Assembly: GCA_944320685.1 (NCBI GenBank)
Contig: CALUIK010000001.1
Coordinates: 682,001-746,000, forward strand
Reading direction: 5' to 3'
DNA from: an uncultured Alistipes sp.
Lineage (GTDB): Bacteria > Bacteroidota > Bacteroidia > Bacteroidales > Rikenellaceae
Length of the DNA: 64,000 bases
Shown: positions 42,382 to 50,607 of the stretch, one piece after another
Position numbering within the stretch: position 1 is the first letter of the stretch
Layout: every line of letters begins with the position of its first letter
Position numbers and translations under genes: made by a program
The notes under the pieces: model-generated
Database searches by the model: none
What the model was told of the DNA's origin: nothing
The model's input: the letters and a program-made list of their open reading frames with translations, nothing else

Positions 42382-42507
42382 AACAGAATGTTCTTCGGAT
42401 CATATGCCGGAGCGCCCCGCCATATCCCGCAGCCGGGGAACAGGCACAGCGACAGGCCGGAACGCGCTTCTCGAAGCGGCCCCCGCCCGAACGCCTCCCG
42501 CACTATC

Positions 42508-42515
42508 CAAATATA
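42508..42515 (-). promoter_or_regulatory. -7 box (TATATTTG) of the exported unknown
   Basis: Minus-strand TAnnTTTG; the leader to the ATG at 42381 would be about 120 nt. Confidence 0.5.
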
Positions 42516-42770
42516 CTAAAAATCGGACTTAAAAAGCGTATCAGGAGCATATTTTTTTATCATGGGCCGCAGCCATTTCCCGAATATGCACATTTCAGAG
42601 CGACAAATACCATTCCGTTTCGGGTATATGCCGTGCAGCAAGGCCTTTCCGCCGATCCCGCCGCCCGTATTCGGGGCGGGCCTCGCGGACCGCGGCGCAT
42701 ACGGCCGTCCCAAAGGGCCACGGCCGCAGGAGCGGCCCCGCACACGGCGGGCGCCTGCCCCGAGGCCATA

Positions 42771-42804
42771 AAAAAAGGAGCCCTCCCCTTTCGGGGAAAG
42801 CTCC
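42771..42804 (-). terminator. Intrinsic terminator of tRNA-Leu
   Basis: Stem GGAGC/GCTCC (42777-42781 with 42800-42804) plus an inner CCCC/GGGG pairing, followed leftward by six or seven T. Confidence 0.85.
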
Positions 42805-42809
42805 GGCCG

Positions 42810-42891
42810 TGCGGATAAAGGGACTCGAACCCCCACGCCTTTCGGCATCAGATCCTAAGTCTGACGTGGCTACCAATTACACCATATCCGC
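42810..42891 (-). tRNA. tRNA-Leu (anticodon UAG)
   Basis: Minus-strand, 82 nt. Acceptor stem GCGGATA/TATCCGC with discriminator A; anticodon stem TCAGA/TCTGA around loop CTTAGGA gives anticodon TAG (CUN codons). A variable arm with a GCC-GAAA-GGC hairpin marks a class II tRNA, and GGTTCGAGTCC is the T arm. No CCA is encoded. A TACCTTTG box lies at 42994-43001 and a terminator directly follows. Confidence 0.95.
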
Positions 42892-42993
42892 AAAATAGAC
42901 ACGGCGCCGCTGCGGCTCTCCGCTACATATCATGCCCTCGGCACCATACGATGGAGGCGGAACTCCGCAGTGCGTGGATACGCCAAACCACCA

Positions 42994-43001
42994 CAAAGGT
43001 A
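42994..43001 (-). promoter_or_regulatory. -7 box (TACCTTTG) of tRNA-Leu
   Basis: Minus-strand TAnnTTTG about 100 nt upstream of the mature tRNA. The same TACCTTTG form precedes rpmH, murA and the RNA candidate. Confidence 0.6.
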
Positions 43002-43040
43002 ATAAAAATCCCGTTCCGCATGAAGCCTGCCGGCAAAAAA

Positions 43041-43071
43041 TTGGGTAGTTGCCTTTTTTTAGCTACTTTTG
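43041..43071 (+). promoter_or_regulatory. Promoter of the FAD oxidoreductase gene (TTGG-N19-TACTTTTG)
   Basis: TTGG at 43041-43044 and TACTTTTG at 43064-43071, 19 nt apart, about 22 nt before the ATG at 43094. Confidence 0.65.
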
Positions 43072-43093
43072 TCGCCACTTAAACAGATATGCC

Positions 43094-44656
43094 ATGCCCG
43101 CAACCGTTACCCTGACCCTCACGCCCAAGCAGGCCGCCGACTTCGAACTGTGCACCTCGCTCGCGGCACGGCAGATGGGCATACGTCGCGGCGACGTGGC
43201 GATGGCCCGCGTCGTGAAACGCTCGATCGACGCACGCCGGCGCCCCGTCAAGGTCAACATCACCGTCGAGATATTTGTCGACCGCGAGCCCCTGCCGGCT
43301 CCCCTGCACTTCGATTATCCCGACGTGAGCCGCGCCACCGAGGTCATCGTCGTCGGCTCGGGCCCCGCGGGTCTCTTCGCAGCCCTGCGCCTCATAGAGG
43401 AGGGCCTCAGGCCCATAATCCTCGAGCGCGGCAAACGGGTGCTCCCCCGCAAGCAGGACATAGCCCTCATAAACCGCAACCTCGACATAGACCCCGACTC
43501 GAACTACGCCTTCGGCGAGGGCGGCGCCGGCACATTCTCCGACGGCAAGCTCTTCACCCGCAGCAAGAAACGCGGCGATTACAACAAGGCGCTGCAGACG
43601 CTCGTCTTCCACGGCGCCACGCCCGAGATACTGTACGACGCCCACCCCCATATCGGCACCGACCGCCTGCCCCGCATCATAAGCAACATCTGCCGGACGA
43701 TCGAGACCGCGGGCGGCCGTATACACTTCGGCGCCAAGGTCACGGGATTCGAGGTCGACCGCGGCCGCATACGCGGCGTGTGGGTCGGCCGTAACCTCGT
43801 CGAGGGCGCCGCCGTGGTGCTCGCAACGGGCCACTCGGCAAAGGACGTATACTACACGCTCCACCGCGACGGCGTACGCCTCGAAGCCAAACCCTTCGCC
43901 ATGGGCGTCAGGATCGAACACCCGCAGGCGCTCATCGACTCGATACAGTACCACTCGCCCCAGCGCGACGAATACCTGCCCGCAGCGTCATACTCCCTCG
44001 TCGAGCAGGTAGGGGGCCGCGGCGTCTATTCGTTCTGCATGTGCCCGGGCGGCTTCATAGTACCCGCCATGACCGACGCCGCACAGTCGGTCGTAAACGG
44101 CATGTCACCCAGCGGCCGCAACTCCCGTTGGGCAAACTCGGGCCTCGTCACCGAGATCCGCCCCGAGGACTTCGCACACCTCGCCCCCGAGTACGGGCCC
44201 CTCGCGGGCCTCGTATTCCAACAAAGGCTCGAAGAGGCCGCACGCCGCAACGGAGGCGCACGGCAGGTAGCCCCCGCACAGCGTGTCACCGACTTCGTGG
44301 CGGGGCGCGCCTCGTCGTCGCTGCCCGCGTCGTCATACATACCGGGCCTCACCCCGTCGCGCCTCGACGAGTGGATGCCCGAGATGATCGCCTCGCCGCT
44401 GCGCAGGGGCATCGCCGCCTTCGACCGCAAGATGAGGGGTTACCTCTCGCCCGAAGCCATAGTCGTAGGCGTAGAGTCGCGCACCTCGACCCCCGTGCGC
44501 ATCCCCCGCGACGGCGAGACGCTCATGCACCCCGAGGTGGCGGGTCTCTTCCCCGCAGGCGAGGGTGCAGGATACGCCGGAGGCATCGTCTCCGCGGCGC
44601 TCGACGGCGAACGCGTCGCCGCAGCAGCGGCAGGTTACATCAAAAAACGACACTGA
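43094..44656 (+). CDS. FAD-dependent oxidoreductase (YhiN/NAD(P)-FAD dehydrogenase-like family)
   Basis: 520 residues. An N-terminal 75-residue beta domain (MPATVTLTLTPKQAAD) precedes the FAD-binding start EVIVVGSGPAGLFAALRLIEEG. Further marks: FGEGGAGTFSDGKLFTRSK, PHIGTDRLPRIISNI, VVLATGHSAKDVYYTL and VGVESRTSTPVRIPRDGETLMHP near the end, with FPAGEGAGYAGGIVSAALDGERVA as the last FAD block. This is the uncharacterised long FAD-dependent family often annotated as a FAD-binding protein. The shorter start at 43094 follows a promoter; a weaker upstream ATG at 43089 is out of frame. Function unknown. Confidence 0.9.
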   Translation: MPATVTLTLTPKQAADFELCTSLAARQMGIRRGDVAMARVVKRSIDARRRPVKVNITVEIFVDREPLPAPLHFDYPDVSRATEVIVVGSGPAGLFAALRLIEEGLRPIILERGKRVLPRKQDIALINRNLDIDPDSNYAFGEGGAGTFSDGKLFTRSKKRGDYNKALQTLVFHGATPEILYDAHPHIGTDRLPRIISNICRTIETAGGRIHFGAKVTGFEVDRGRIRGVWVGRNLVEGAAVVLATGHSAKDVYYTLHRDGVRLEAKPFAMGVRIEHPQALIDSIQYHSPQRDEYLPAASYSLVEQVGGRGVYSFCMCPGGFIVPAMTDAAQSVVNGMSPSGRNSRWANSGLVTEIRPEDFAHLAPEYGPLAGLVFQQRLEEAARRNGGARQVAPAQRVTDFVAGRASSSLPASSYIPGLTPSRLDEWMPEMIASPLRRGIAAFDRKMRGYLSPEAIVVGVESRTSTPVRIPRDGETLMHPEVAGLFPAGEGAGYAGGIVSAALDGERVAAAAAGYIKKRH

Positions 44657-44657
44657 C

Positions 44658-45545
44658 ATGTTCTCCATAATATGCTGTTCCATCAACCCGCAGGCCGCCG
44701 ACAGGCTCCGCGCCAACATTGAGGCCACGTGCGGCGTTCCATTCGAGTTCATCGCGTACGACAACCGCGGACGCAGCGACGGCCTCTGCAAGGTTTACAA
44801 CGCCTGTGCCGCGCGGGCGCGTTACGACATACTCTGCTTCGTGCATGAGGATGTGGAGTTCCTCACCGAGGGCTGGGGACGGATCATCGCCGCGAAGCTC
44901 GCCGAACCCGACTGCGGCGTCATAGGCTTTGCCGGCAGCATACTCAAGCTCCGCCGCCTCTCCGGCTGGCACAACGGCGGCGGCGACCTGCGCGCACACT
45001 ACGTGCAGTACATGCGCGGCGGCCACCACCCCATAGACGTCAATCCCGAGGGCCTCGACTTCTCGCCAGTGGTGACGCTCGACGGCCTGTGCCTCCTCGT
45101 GCGGCGCGACGTCTGGAGCGAGACCCTCTTCGACCAGCAGACATTCACGGGATTCCACGGCTACGACATAGACTTCACCCTCGCCGTAGCGTGCCGCTAC
45201 CGGAACTACGTATGCAACAAGGTGATGGTAGAGCATTTCTCGACGGGAGGATACTCGCGCGAGTGGCTCCGCACGATGAAACGCCTGCACCACAAGTGGC
45301 GCAGCCGCCTGCCAATCTTCGCAACACCGCTGCCGAAGGGCGAGATCGACCGCTACGAACGTGTCAGCGAGAGCTACTTCATACGCTTCATGTGGCAGAA
45401 AGGGTGCTTCTACGAACGCAACTTCGGCCACGGCGTACAGTACATAGCCCGCTACCCCTTCAGCGGCCATGCATGGATCCTGCTGCCGAAATATGTGATA
45501 TACAAGCTGCGGGCGCTGCTGAACAAGAAAAAGGGAGGGAAATGA
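44658..45545 (+). CDS. Glycosyltransferase-like protein (GT2-type fold)
   Basis: 295 residues, cytoplasmic or membrane-associated. MFSIICCSINPQAADRLRANIE with FEFIAYDNRG gives the GT-A start; RYDILCFVHEDVEFL is the Asp-x-Asp-like region (HEDVE) and LDGLCLLVRRDVW, HGYDIDFTLAV follow as acceptor-side motifs. Conserved in Bacteroidales as a glycosyltransferase-like family. It starts one base after the FAD oxidoreductase stop codon and overlaps the next gene by 4 bp, so the three genes form one unit. Donor and acceptor unknown. Confidence 0.85.
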   Translation: MFSIICCSINPQAADRLRANIEATCGVPFEFIAYDNRGRSDGLCKVYNACAARARYDILCFVHEDVEFLTEGWGRIIAAKLAEPDCGVIGFAGSILKLRRLSGWHNGGGDLRAHYVQYMRGGHHPIDVNPEGLDFSPVVTLDGLCLLVRRDVWSETLFDQQTFTGFHGYDIDFTLAVACRYRNYVCNKVMVEHFSTGGYSREWLRTMKRLHHKWRSRLPIFATPLPKGEIDRYERVSESYFIRFMWQKGCFYERNFGHGVQYIARYPFSGHAWILLPKYVIYKLRALLNKKKGGK

Positions 45546-46309
45546 AGATCCGCATACTAATCCCCGTCTACCGTACATGCCCCACCGGCGACGAACAGCG
45601 CGCCATAGGGAACAACGTGCGCATTCTGGCCGCATACGACACGGCGTTCGTCGCGCCCGACAGCCTCGACATGGCGCCGTACAGGGCCCTCGCCCCCGCG
45701 GCCGAGGTGGTGCGCGTGGGCGACGAATGGCTCGGATCGAGGAACGGGATCGCCGGATACAACGCCATGATGCTCTCGGAGCGTTTCTACCGCATCTTCG
45801 AGGCGTGGGACTATATCCTCGTCTGCCATCCCGACGCATGGATATTCCGCGACGAAGTGGCGGAGTGGGCCGCGCGCGGCTACGACTGTGTCGCCGCCCC
45901 GTGGATGCGCCGCCCCGTCTACGACATGCCCGTCATAAAGCAGTACATGTCGTGGCGGCAACGCTCGCGCCACCGCCGCGGGCTCAAATGCCGCGCCGAC
46001 CTCTACGGCCGCATCGGCAACGGAGGCCTCTCGCTGCGACGCACTGCCGCCTTCATCGGGGCATGCAGCCGCTACGCCGACCGCATCGAGGAGTACCTCG
46101 CCGCACGCTCGCACCTGTACAACGAGGACGTATTCTGGGCCACAGTCCCCGAAGGATTCCGCTACCCCGCCGCCGAGGAGGCGCTCGCATTCGCCTTCGA
46201 CACCACCCCAGCCTACTGCTTCCGCCTCACGGGCGGCCGCCTGCCCATGGGATGCCACAGCTGGTCGAAGCGCAAGATGTACCGCTTCTGGCGCCGCTTC
46301 ATCGGTTGA
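45542..46309 (+). CDS. DUF5672-family glycosyltransferase-like protein
   Basis: 255 residues. Overlaps the previous gene by ATGA, so translation is coupled. RILIPVYRT, YILVCHPDAWIFRDEV (DxD-like), GYDCVAAPWM, RIGNGGLSLRRT, and YNEDVFWATVPEGFRYP are the DUF5672 pattern. The two neighbouring GT-like genes differ clearly from each other, so they are not a duplication. Product of the pathway is unknown, possibly a cell-surface glycan. Confidence 0.85.
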   Translation: MKIRILIPVYRTCPTGDEQRAIGNNVRILAAYDTAFVAPDSLDMAPYRALAPAAEVVRVGDEWLGSRNGIAGYNAMMLSERFYRIFEAWDYILVCHPDAWIFRDEVAEWAARGYDCVAAPWMRRPVYDMPVIKQYMSWRQRSRHRRGLKCRADLYGRIGNGGLSLRRTAAFIGACSRYADRIEEYLAARSHLYNEDVFWATVPEGFRYPAAEEALAFAFDTTPAYCFRLTGGRLPMGCHSWSKRKMYRFWRRFIG

Positions 46310-46609
46310 TCGCATGAGGCCGCATGAATGCCAAACCGTAAGCACGGACAAGGACTGCGGGTTCTGTTTCGGAACAAAGAGATCCCCCCAAAACGATATT
46401 TCGAACAACGCACCGCGGGCTCCCCGCATCGCCATTTCACTCCGATCGGCAAAAAAATCCCATAAAAGACGCGGAATCCGCATTTCCGCCGCCTCGGCGC
46501 ACAAAACTTCAACGCACTGATTATATGCATGATAAGTACATAGATAAAAATCCAATGTTACGCTAATGTTAAAATTTCTTAAAAAATTTTGAATTTTTTT
46601 GAGTAATTA
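46310..46609. other. Noncoding stretch before the RNA candidate
   Basis: About 300 nt without a convincing gene. The left half is GC-rich; from about 46520 it becomes strongly AT-rich (AAAATTTC, runs of A and T), as found upstream of strong promoters. Minus-strand open frames here have no coding character. Confidence 0.6.
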
Positions 46610-46641
46610 CTTGCACGGTATTGTTTTTTGCCTTACCTTTG
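46610..46641 (+). promoter_or_regulatory. Promoter of the RNA candidate (CTTG-N20-TACCTTTG)
   Basis: CTTG at 46610-46613 and TACCTTTG at 46634-46641, 20 nt apart, with an AT-rich stretch upstream. Transcription should start near 46646-46648. Confidence 0.75.
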
Positions 46642-46646
46642 CACAC

Positions 46647-46800
46647 GAAGTTTTAAGGTTCATTTAGGTTAGTAGTTTTAGGTTGGTAGAGGCTATCGGA
46701 AGGTTGTAACCGATACGGCGTGTTTCTGTGGCACGTCGGGTTACTAAGACAAAGAGCGGTACACGCTCGGCGTCGAATACCTCCGAACCTCGTTTTTTTT
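46647..46800 (+). ncRNA. Candidate structured noncoding RNA, about 150 nt
   Basis: No reading frame fits, but the stretch is bounded by a consensus promoter and a run of eight T at 46793-46800. It can fold with a closing helix AGGTTC/GAACCT (46656-46661 with 46785-46790) and three hairpins: TATCGG/CCGATA, CGTG/CACG and GAGCG/CGCTC. AGGTT occurs three times at the 5' end (46656, 46666, 46680), so more than one closing pairing is possible. The length, isolation and terminator suit a housekeeping RNA such as a Bacteroidales 6S-like RNA, but I did not recognise the family with certainty. Bounds are approximate. Confidence 0.6.
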
Positions 46801-46941
46801 GCCCCTGTACGACCGGCCCGCCCATACGGCACACATACAATACCGCGGACGGCGCAGATCCACCGATATACATATTGACGGAAAAACTATCGCTTTTGCC
46901 TGTTCGGCCGTGCAACACGGCGTCGGGACGGATAAAATTCG

Positions 46942-46949
46942 TACCTTTG
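46942..46949 (+). promoter_or_regulatory. -7 box (TACCTTTG) upstream of the GH78-like gene
   Basis: Exact TAnnTTTG about 79 nt before the ATG at 47028. No clear -33 element. Confidence 0.55.
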
Positions 46950-47027
46950 GGAATAGACGTCCGGTCAGAAACCCTCCCCCTTGCGCAAGGGCTGCAACCG
47001 GCATAAAACAATCGAAAACACTACCCG

Positions 47028-49262
47028 ATGAAAAACAGCATCCTCACAGCAATCATCGCGGCCGCAACGGCCCTCACGACCGTCGGCTGCAGCCGGCAGA
47101 CCGCACCCGACCTCGCAGCCGTCGACTCGTTCGGGACGGCCCGCCCCGTCTGGGCCGCAGGCCGCCAGACGGAGAAGAACCTCACCCTCTCGTTCCGCCA
47201 GAACATCCGCGCCCGCCGCGTCTCATCGGCACGGATAAGCATAGCAGCCTCGACCGACTACCGCCTGCGCGTGAACGGCGAGTTCGTGGCACACGGCCCC
47301 TGCGTCGCGGCACACGACTTCTACCGCATCGACTGCTACGACATCGCCCCCTACATGCGCCGCGGTGACAACATCGTCGCCATCGAGGTGGCCGGATACA
47401 ACGAACCGAGCTACTACCTGCTCGACCAGCCATCGTTCCTGCAGGCCGAAGTGGAGCTCAACGGCGAGTGCGTCGCCGCCACGGGGCGCGACTTCACGGC
47501 CTACGAACTGCGGCAGCGCAAGGCCGACGTGCCGCGCTTCAGTTTCCAGCGCCCCTTCACCGAATACTACACCCTCGCACCCGACTTCGACGCATGGGCC
47601 TGCGACCCCGAATGGGACGCCTCGCCGGCCGAGGCCGTAACCCTCGCCGAACAGCCCGCCAAACGGCTGCTGCCCCGCCGCGTCGCATACCCCGACTACC
47701 GCATGCATGACGCCAAACCCATACAGGGCGGCATATACAAGTTCGACTGCAACAGCAGCGGTTTCCTCGGCATCGAGGTCGAGGTGACGGAACCCTCGCG
47801 CCTCAAGGTGTCGTTCGACGAACTGCTCGCCGCCGACGGCCATGTCAACAGCGGCCGCCTCGGATGTCAGGCATACGTCACATACGAGCTGCAGCCGGGC
47901 TCGTACCGCCTCGAAAGCTTCGAACCCTACACCATGCAGTATGCCGAGCCCGTATTCGAGACGGGCGGCGGCCGTATCGGCCGCATCTATATGCGCGACT
48001 ACTGCAACGCCGACGTTCACCGTGCCACCTTCTCGTCGTCGAACGCCGACCTCGACCGGCTCTTCGAGACGGCACGCGAGACACACCGCCAGAGCGCCCT
48101 CGACGTATTCATGGACACGCCGTCGCGCGAGCGCGCCGGATGGCTCTGCGACAGCTACTTCTCGGCGCGCGTGGCCTTCGACCTCGCGGGCCATACAAAG
48201 CTCGAAAAGAACTTCATCGAAAATTACCTGCTGCCCGAAAGGTTCAAGGACATAGACGAGGGGATGCTCCCCATGTGCTACCCCTCGGACCACCGCAACG
48301 GCAACTACATACCCAACTGGGCGATGTGGTTCGTAGTCGAGCTGGAGGAGTACCTCCACCGCAGCGGCGACACGGCCACCGTCGAGGCGGCGCGCAAGCG
48401 CGTCTACGACCTCATCGACTACTTCCGGCCCTACCTCAACAGCGACGGACTGCTCGAAAGGCTCGACCGCTGGATCTTCGTCGAGTGGTCGGCGGCCAAC
48501 GACTACGTGCAGGACGTGAACTACCCGACCAACATGCTCTATGCCGAGATGCTCGACGCGGCGTCACGCCTCTACGGCGACAAGTCCCTCGCCGAGCAGG
48601 CCGAGGCCGTGCGCCGCACCATACGCGAGCAGGCCTACGACGGCCGTTTCTTCTGCGACAACGCCGTCCGCGAGAAGGACGGCACCCTGCGCCGCACCGA
48701 CAACCACACCGAGGTGTGCCAATACTACGCCTTCTTCTTCCGCACGGCCACGCCGGAACTATATCCCGAGTTGTGGGCGCGCCTGCGCGACGAATTCGGC
48801 CCATCCCGCAAGCGGCAGAACCCCTATCCCGACGTCGCCTTCGCCAACGCCTTCATAGGCAACTACCTGCGTCTGGAGCTCCTCTCGCGCGAAGGGCTCT
48901 CGCACCAGATCCTCGACGAGTCGATCGCCGAATACCTCACCATGGCCGACCAGACGGGAACCCTCTGGGAGAACATGACCAGCGTGGCGAGCTGCAACCA
49001 CGGTTTCGCTGCACATCTGGCGCACGTGCTCTACCGCGACGTGCTGGGCGTATACGACATCTCGCCCACAGAGAAGAAGATACGCCTGCGCTTCGTCGAC
49101 TCGGGCCTCGAATACTGCAGGGGATCCATCCCCGTGGGCGAACAGAAGTTCGACCTCGAATGGAAGGTCGAGAAGGGCGTCTTCGTCATAGAGAAGCTCT
49201 CGCTGCCCGAAGGTTACACCTTGGAGGTGATGCCCGGGTCGATGCCCTGCAGCGGAATATGA
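47028..49262 (+). CDS. GH78-like alpha-L-rhamnosidase-type lipoprotein
   Basis: 744 residues with a lipoprotein signal (IIAAATALTTVGC, Cys21). The N-terminal beta domains (YRLRVNGEFVAHGP, VAIEVAGYNEPSYY) resemble the jelly-roll domains of rhamnosidases. The (alpha/alpha)6 catalytic domain holds DVFMDTPSRERAGWLCDSYF, close to the GH78 acid motif, and WIFVEWSAANDYVQDVNYPT and ASCNHGFAAHLAHVLYRDV as the late conserved blocks. The exact family (GH78 or a close relative) is not certain, as is the substrate. Own promoter; no SusC/D nearby. Confidence 0.8.
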   Translation: MKNSILTAIIAAATALTTVGCSRQTAPDLAAVDSFGTARPVWAAGRQTEKNLTLSFRQNIRARRVSSARISIAASTDYRLRVNGEFVAHGPCVAAHDFYRIDCYDIAPYMRRGDNIVAIEVAGYNEPSYYLLDQPSFLQAEVELNGECVAATGRDFTAYELRQRKADVPRFSFQRPFTEYYTLAPDFDAWACDPEWDASPAEAVTLAEQPAKRLLPRRVAYPDYRMHDAKPIQGGIYKFDCNSSGFLGIEVEVTEPSRLKVSFDELLAADGHVNSGRLGCQAYVTYELQPGSYRLESFEPYTMQYAEPVFETGGGRIGRIYMRDYCNADVHRATFSSSNADLDRLFETARETHRQSALDVFMDTPSRERAGWLCDSYFSARVAFDLAGHTKLEKNFIENYLLPERFKDIDEGMLPMCYPSDHRNGNYIPNWAMWFVVELEEYLHRSGDTATVEAARKRVYDLIDYFRPYLNSDGLLERLDRWIFVEWSAANDYVQDVNYPTNMLYAEMLDAASRLYGDKSLAEQAEAVRRTIREQAYDGRFFCDNAVREKDGTLRRTDNHTEVCQYYAFFFRTATPELYPELWARLRDEFGPSRKRQNPYPDVAFANAFIGNYLRLELLSREGLSHQILDESIAEYLTMADQTGTLWENMTSVASCNHGFAAHLAHVLYRDVLGVYDISPTEKKIRLRFVDSGLEYCRGSIPVGEQKFDLEWKVEKGVFVIEKLSLPEGYTLEVMPGSMPCSGI

Positions 49263-49517
49263 CGCCAAACAGCGGCTACACCCCTTTTTTGCAGCCGATG
49301 GGAACCGCGGGGCAGGGCGCACCGAACCCTTACACTGCCCGCGGCGCATAAAGCCCGCCCCGCCAACCCCATCGCAGTGCGGCGGCCTGCCCGCCCCGCC
49401 TGCGGAGCGAAAGCCTGCGGCCACCTGCCCCGATGGCGCAGCCCGCAACGCGAGACGTCGGCGTCGCGTTCCCATGCGGCCCGCGCGCCGTTCATGCAGC
49501 CCGTCGGGAAAAGACAC

Positions 49518-49554
49518 GGAAAACCCCGCCTCCATTGTGGAGACGGGGTTTCCG
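49518..49554 (+). terminator. Terminator downstream of the GH78-like gene
   Basis: Long stem (about 16-17 bp, one bulge; 49518-49535 with 49538-49554). It lies 255 nt past the stop codon and lacks a long T-tract. It could also stop leftward transcription of the DUF1080 gene. Confidence 0.6.
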
Positions 49555-49622
49555 CATTACGCATCGAGGTGCACCGTCCGCAGGCTGTATGGCAGATGCA
49601 GGCGGACCCGGGTGCAGATCGG

Positions 49623-49669
49623 ATGCGGCCGCCGCACGGGCGGCATATCCCGTTGCGCGGCGGCCGCAT
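49623..49669. repeat. Nested GC-rich palindrome
   Basis: Perfect 13-bp outer arms (49623-49635 with 49657-49669) and an inner 5-bp pair (ACGGG 49636-49640 with CCCGT 49649-49653). No T-tract follows on either strand, so it is not a typical terminator. Confidence 0.6.
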
Positions 49670-49707
49670 GGCCTGCATCGGGCAGGCCGGCGTCCGCCGC
49701 CATGCCT

Positions 49708-50481
49708 TTAGAGTTTGCGCAGCCAGATGTTGCGGAAGCTGATCGGCTCGCTCGGGTCGCCGTGGCTCTGCAGCTTGATGGGGCCGTCGCCATGCTTCAC
49801 CACGCGCGGCAGGCCGACATACTCGGTGGTGCCGAGTATGGTGAAGTTGTTCAACAGCACGATGCCGTTCTGAATGACGGTGACGGTGGGGTGAACCTTG
49901 TAGGTGCCGTCCTCGTTGAAGACGGGGGCATTGTAGATGATGTCGTACACGTTCCACTCGCCCGGCTTGCGCATGGCGTTGGCCAGAGGCACCACCTGCT
50001 TGTATACACTGCCCGTCTGACCATTGACATAAGTCTCGTTCTGGTAGCAGTCGAGGATCTGTATCTCGTACATGTTCTGCAGGAAGACGCCGCTGTTGCC
50101 GCGGCCCTGGCTCTCGCCCGTGATGCCCTCGGGAACCATCCACTCGAGGTGGAGCTGGAAACTGCCGAAGCTCTCGCGCGTCTGAATGTCGCCCTTGCTC
50201 TTGTCGACGGTAAAGACACCGTCGTGCACGCGCCACTCGGCATCGCCGCCCGTGTTGCTGCTGACCCAAGCGTCGAGGTTCTTGCCGTCGAAGAGTACGA
50301 CAGCGTCCGACGGGGCCGAGGCCGTGGCGGCATCACCCGGCGTCACCACCTTGGGCTGCGGTGTCCAGAACTCGGTCATGCCCGGACGCATAGCCTCGGG
50401 CTGGGGGTACTCCTTCTTTTCCTGTGCGGCGGCGGCGACAGTCAACGACACTGCCATCGCCGAAAGAATAAATCTCTTCAT
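49708..50481 (-). CDS. DUF1080 (3-keto-disaccharide hydrolase-type) exported protein
   Basis: 257 residues with a signal peptide (MKRFILSAMAVSLTVAAAA). The domain spans most of the protein: AVVLFDGKNLDAWVSS, GVFTVDKSKGDIQT, FQLHLEWMVPEG, GNSGVFLQNMYEIQILDCY and PIKLQSHGDPSEPISFRNIWLRKL are the DUF1080 hallmarks. Members act on 3-keto sugars by a lyase or hydrolase step, according to recent family work; activity here is inferred. The -7 box lies at 50513-50520. A related domain is fused to a PHP domain at 21040-22470. Confidence 0.9.
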   Translation of the reverse strand: MKRFILSAMAVSLTVAAAAQEKKEYPQPEAMRPGMTEFWTPQPKVVTPGDAATASAPSDAVVLFDGKNLDAWVSSNTGGDAEWRVHDGVFTVDKSKGDIQTRESFGSFQLHLEWMVPEGITGESQGRGNSGVFLQNMYEIQILDCYQNETYVNGQTGSVYKQVVPLANAMRKPGEWNVYDIIYNAPVFNEDGTYKVHPTVTVIQNGIVLLNNFTILGTTEYVGLPRVVKHGDGPIKLQSHGDPSEPISFRNIWLRKL

Positions 50482-50512
50482 GGTATAAGTGTTTTTAGGC
50501 TTTTTGCAATAA

Positions 50513-50520
50513 CAAAGATA
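50513..50520 (-). promoter_or_regulatory. -7 box (TATCTTTG) of the DUF1080 gene
   Basis: Minus-strand TAnnTTTG, 32 nt before the start codon. Confidence 0.55.
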
Positions 50521-50555
50521 CTCAAAAAATATACGGCTCGGCTTTTTTTCGACGC

Positions 50556-50587
50556 AAAAACGGGCCGGACACGAAAATGCCGGCCCG
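50556..50587 (-). terminator. Intrinsic terminator of the S41 protease gene
   Basis: Eight-bp stem (50561-50568 with 50580-50587) followed leftward by TTTTT. Separates the protease from the DUF1080 gene. Confidence 0.85.
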
Positions 50588-50607
50588 CCCTTGCCATGAA
50601 ACGTCGG

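Larger units (their letters stand above)
42382..42809. other. Intergenic region of 428 nt
   Basis: Contains the promoter of the exported unknown (42508-42515) and, at 42771-42804, the tRNA terminator. The rest is GC-rich with short inverted repeats; no gene is visible. Confidence 0.6.
49263..49707. other. Intergenic region of 445 nt between convergent genes
   Basis: Holds a terminator at 49518-49554 and a 47-nt nested palindrome at 49623-49669. GC-rich throughout; no gene is visible. Confidence 0.6.

Noticed and set aside
42633..42770. Possible mobile-element remnant in the GC-rich stretch before the tRNA gene
   Set aside because: tRNA genes often flank integrations, but there is no repeat of the tRNA end, no integrase and no direct repeats.
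46213..46555. Long minus-strand frames opposite the DUF5672 gene and its downstream gap
   Set aside because: They run antisense to a clear coding gene; composition (Arg, Cys, Pro) is typical of GC-rich shadow frames.
49371..49520. Possible additional small gene between GH78-like and DUF1080 genes
   Set aside because: Frames here consist of Arg/Pro/Ala shadows, with hairpins typical of transcription ends.
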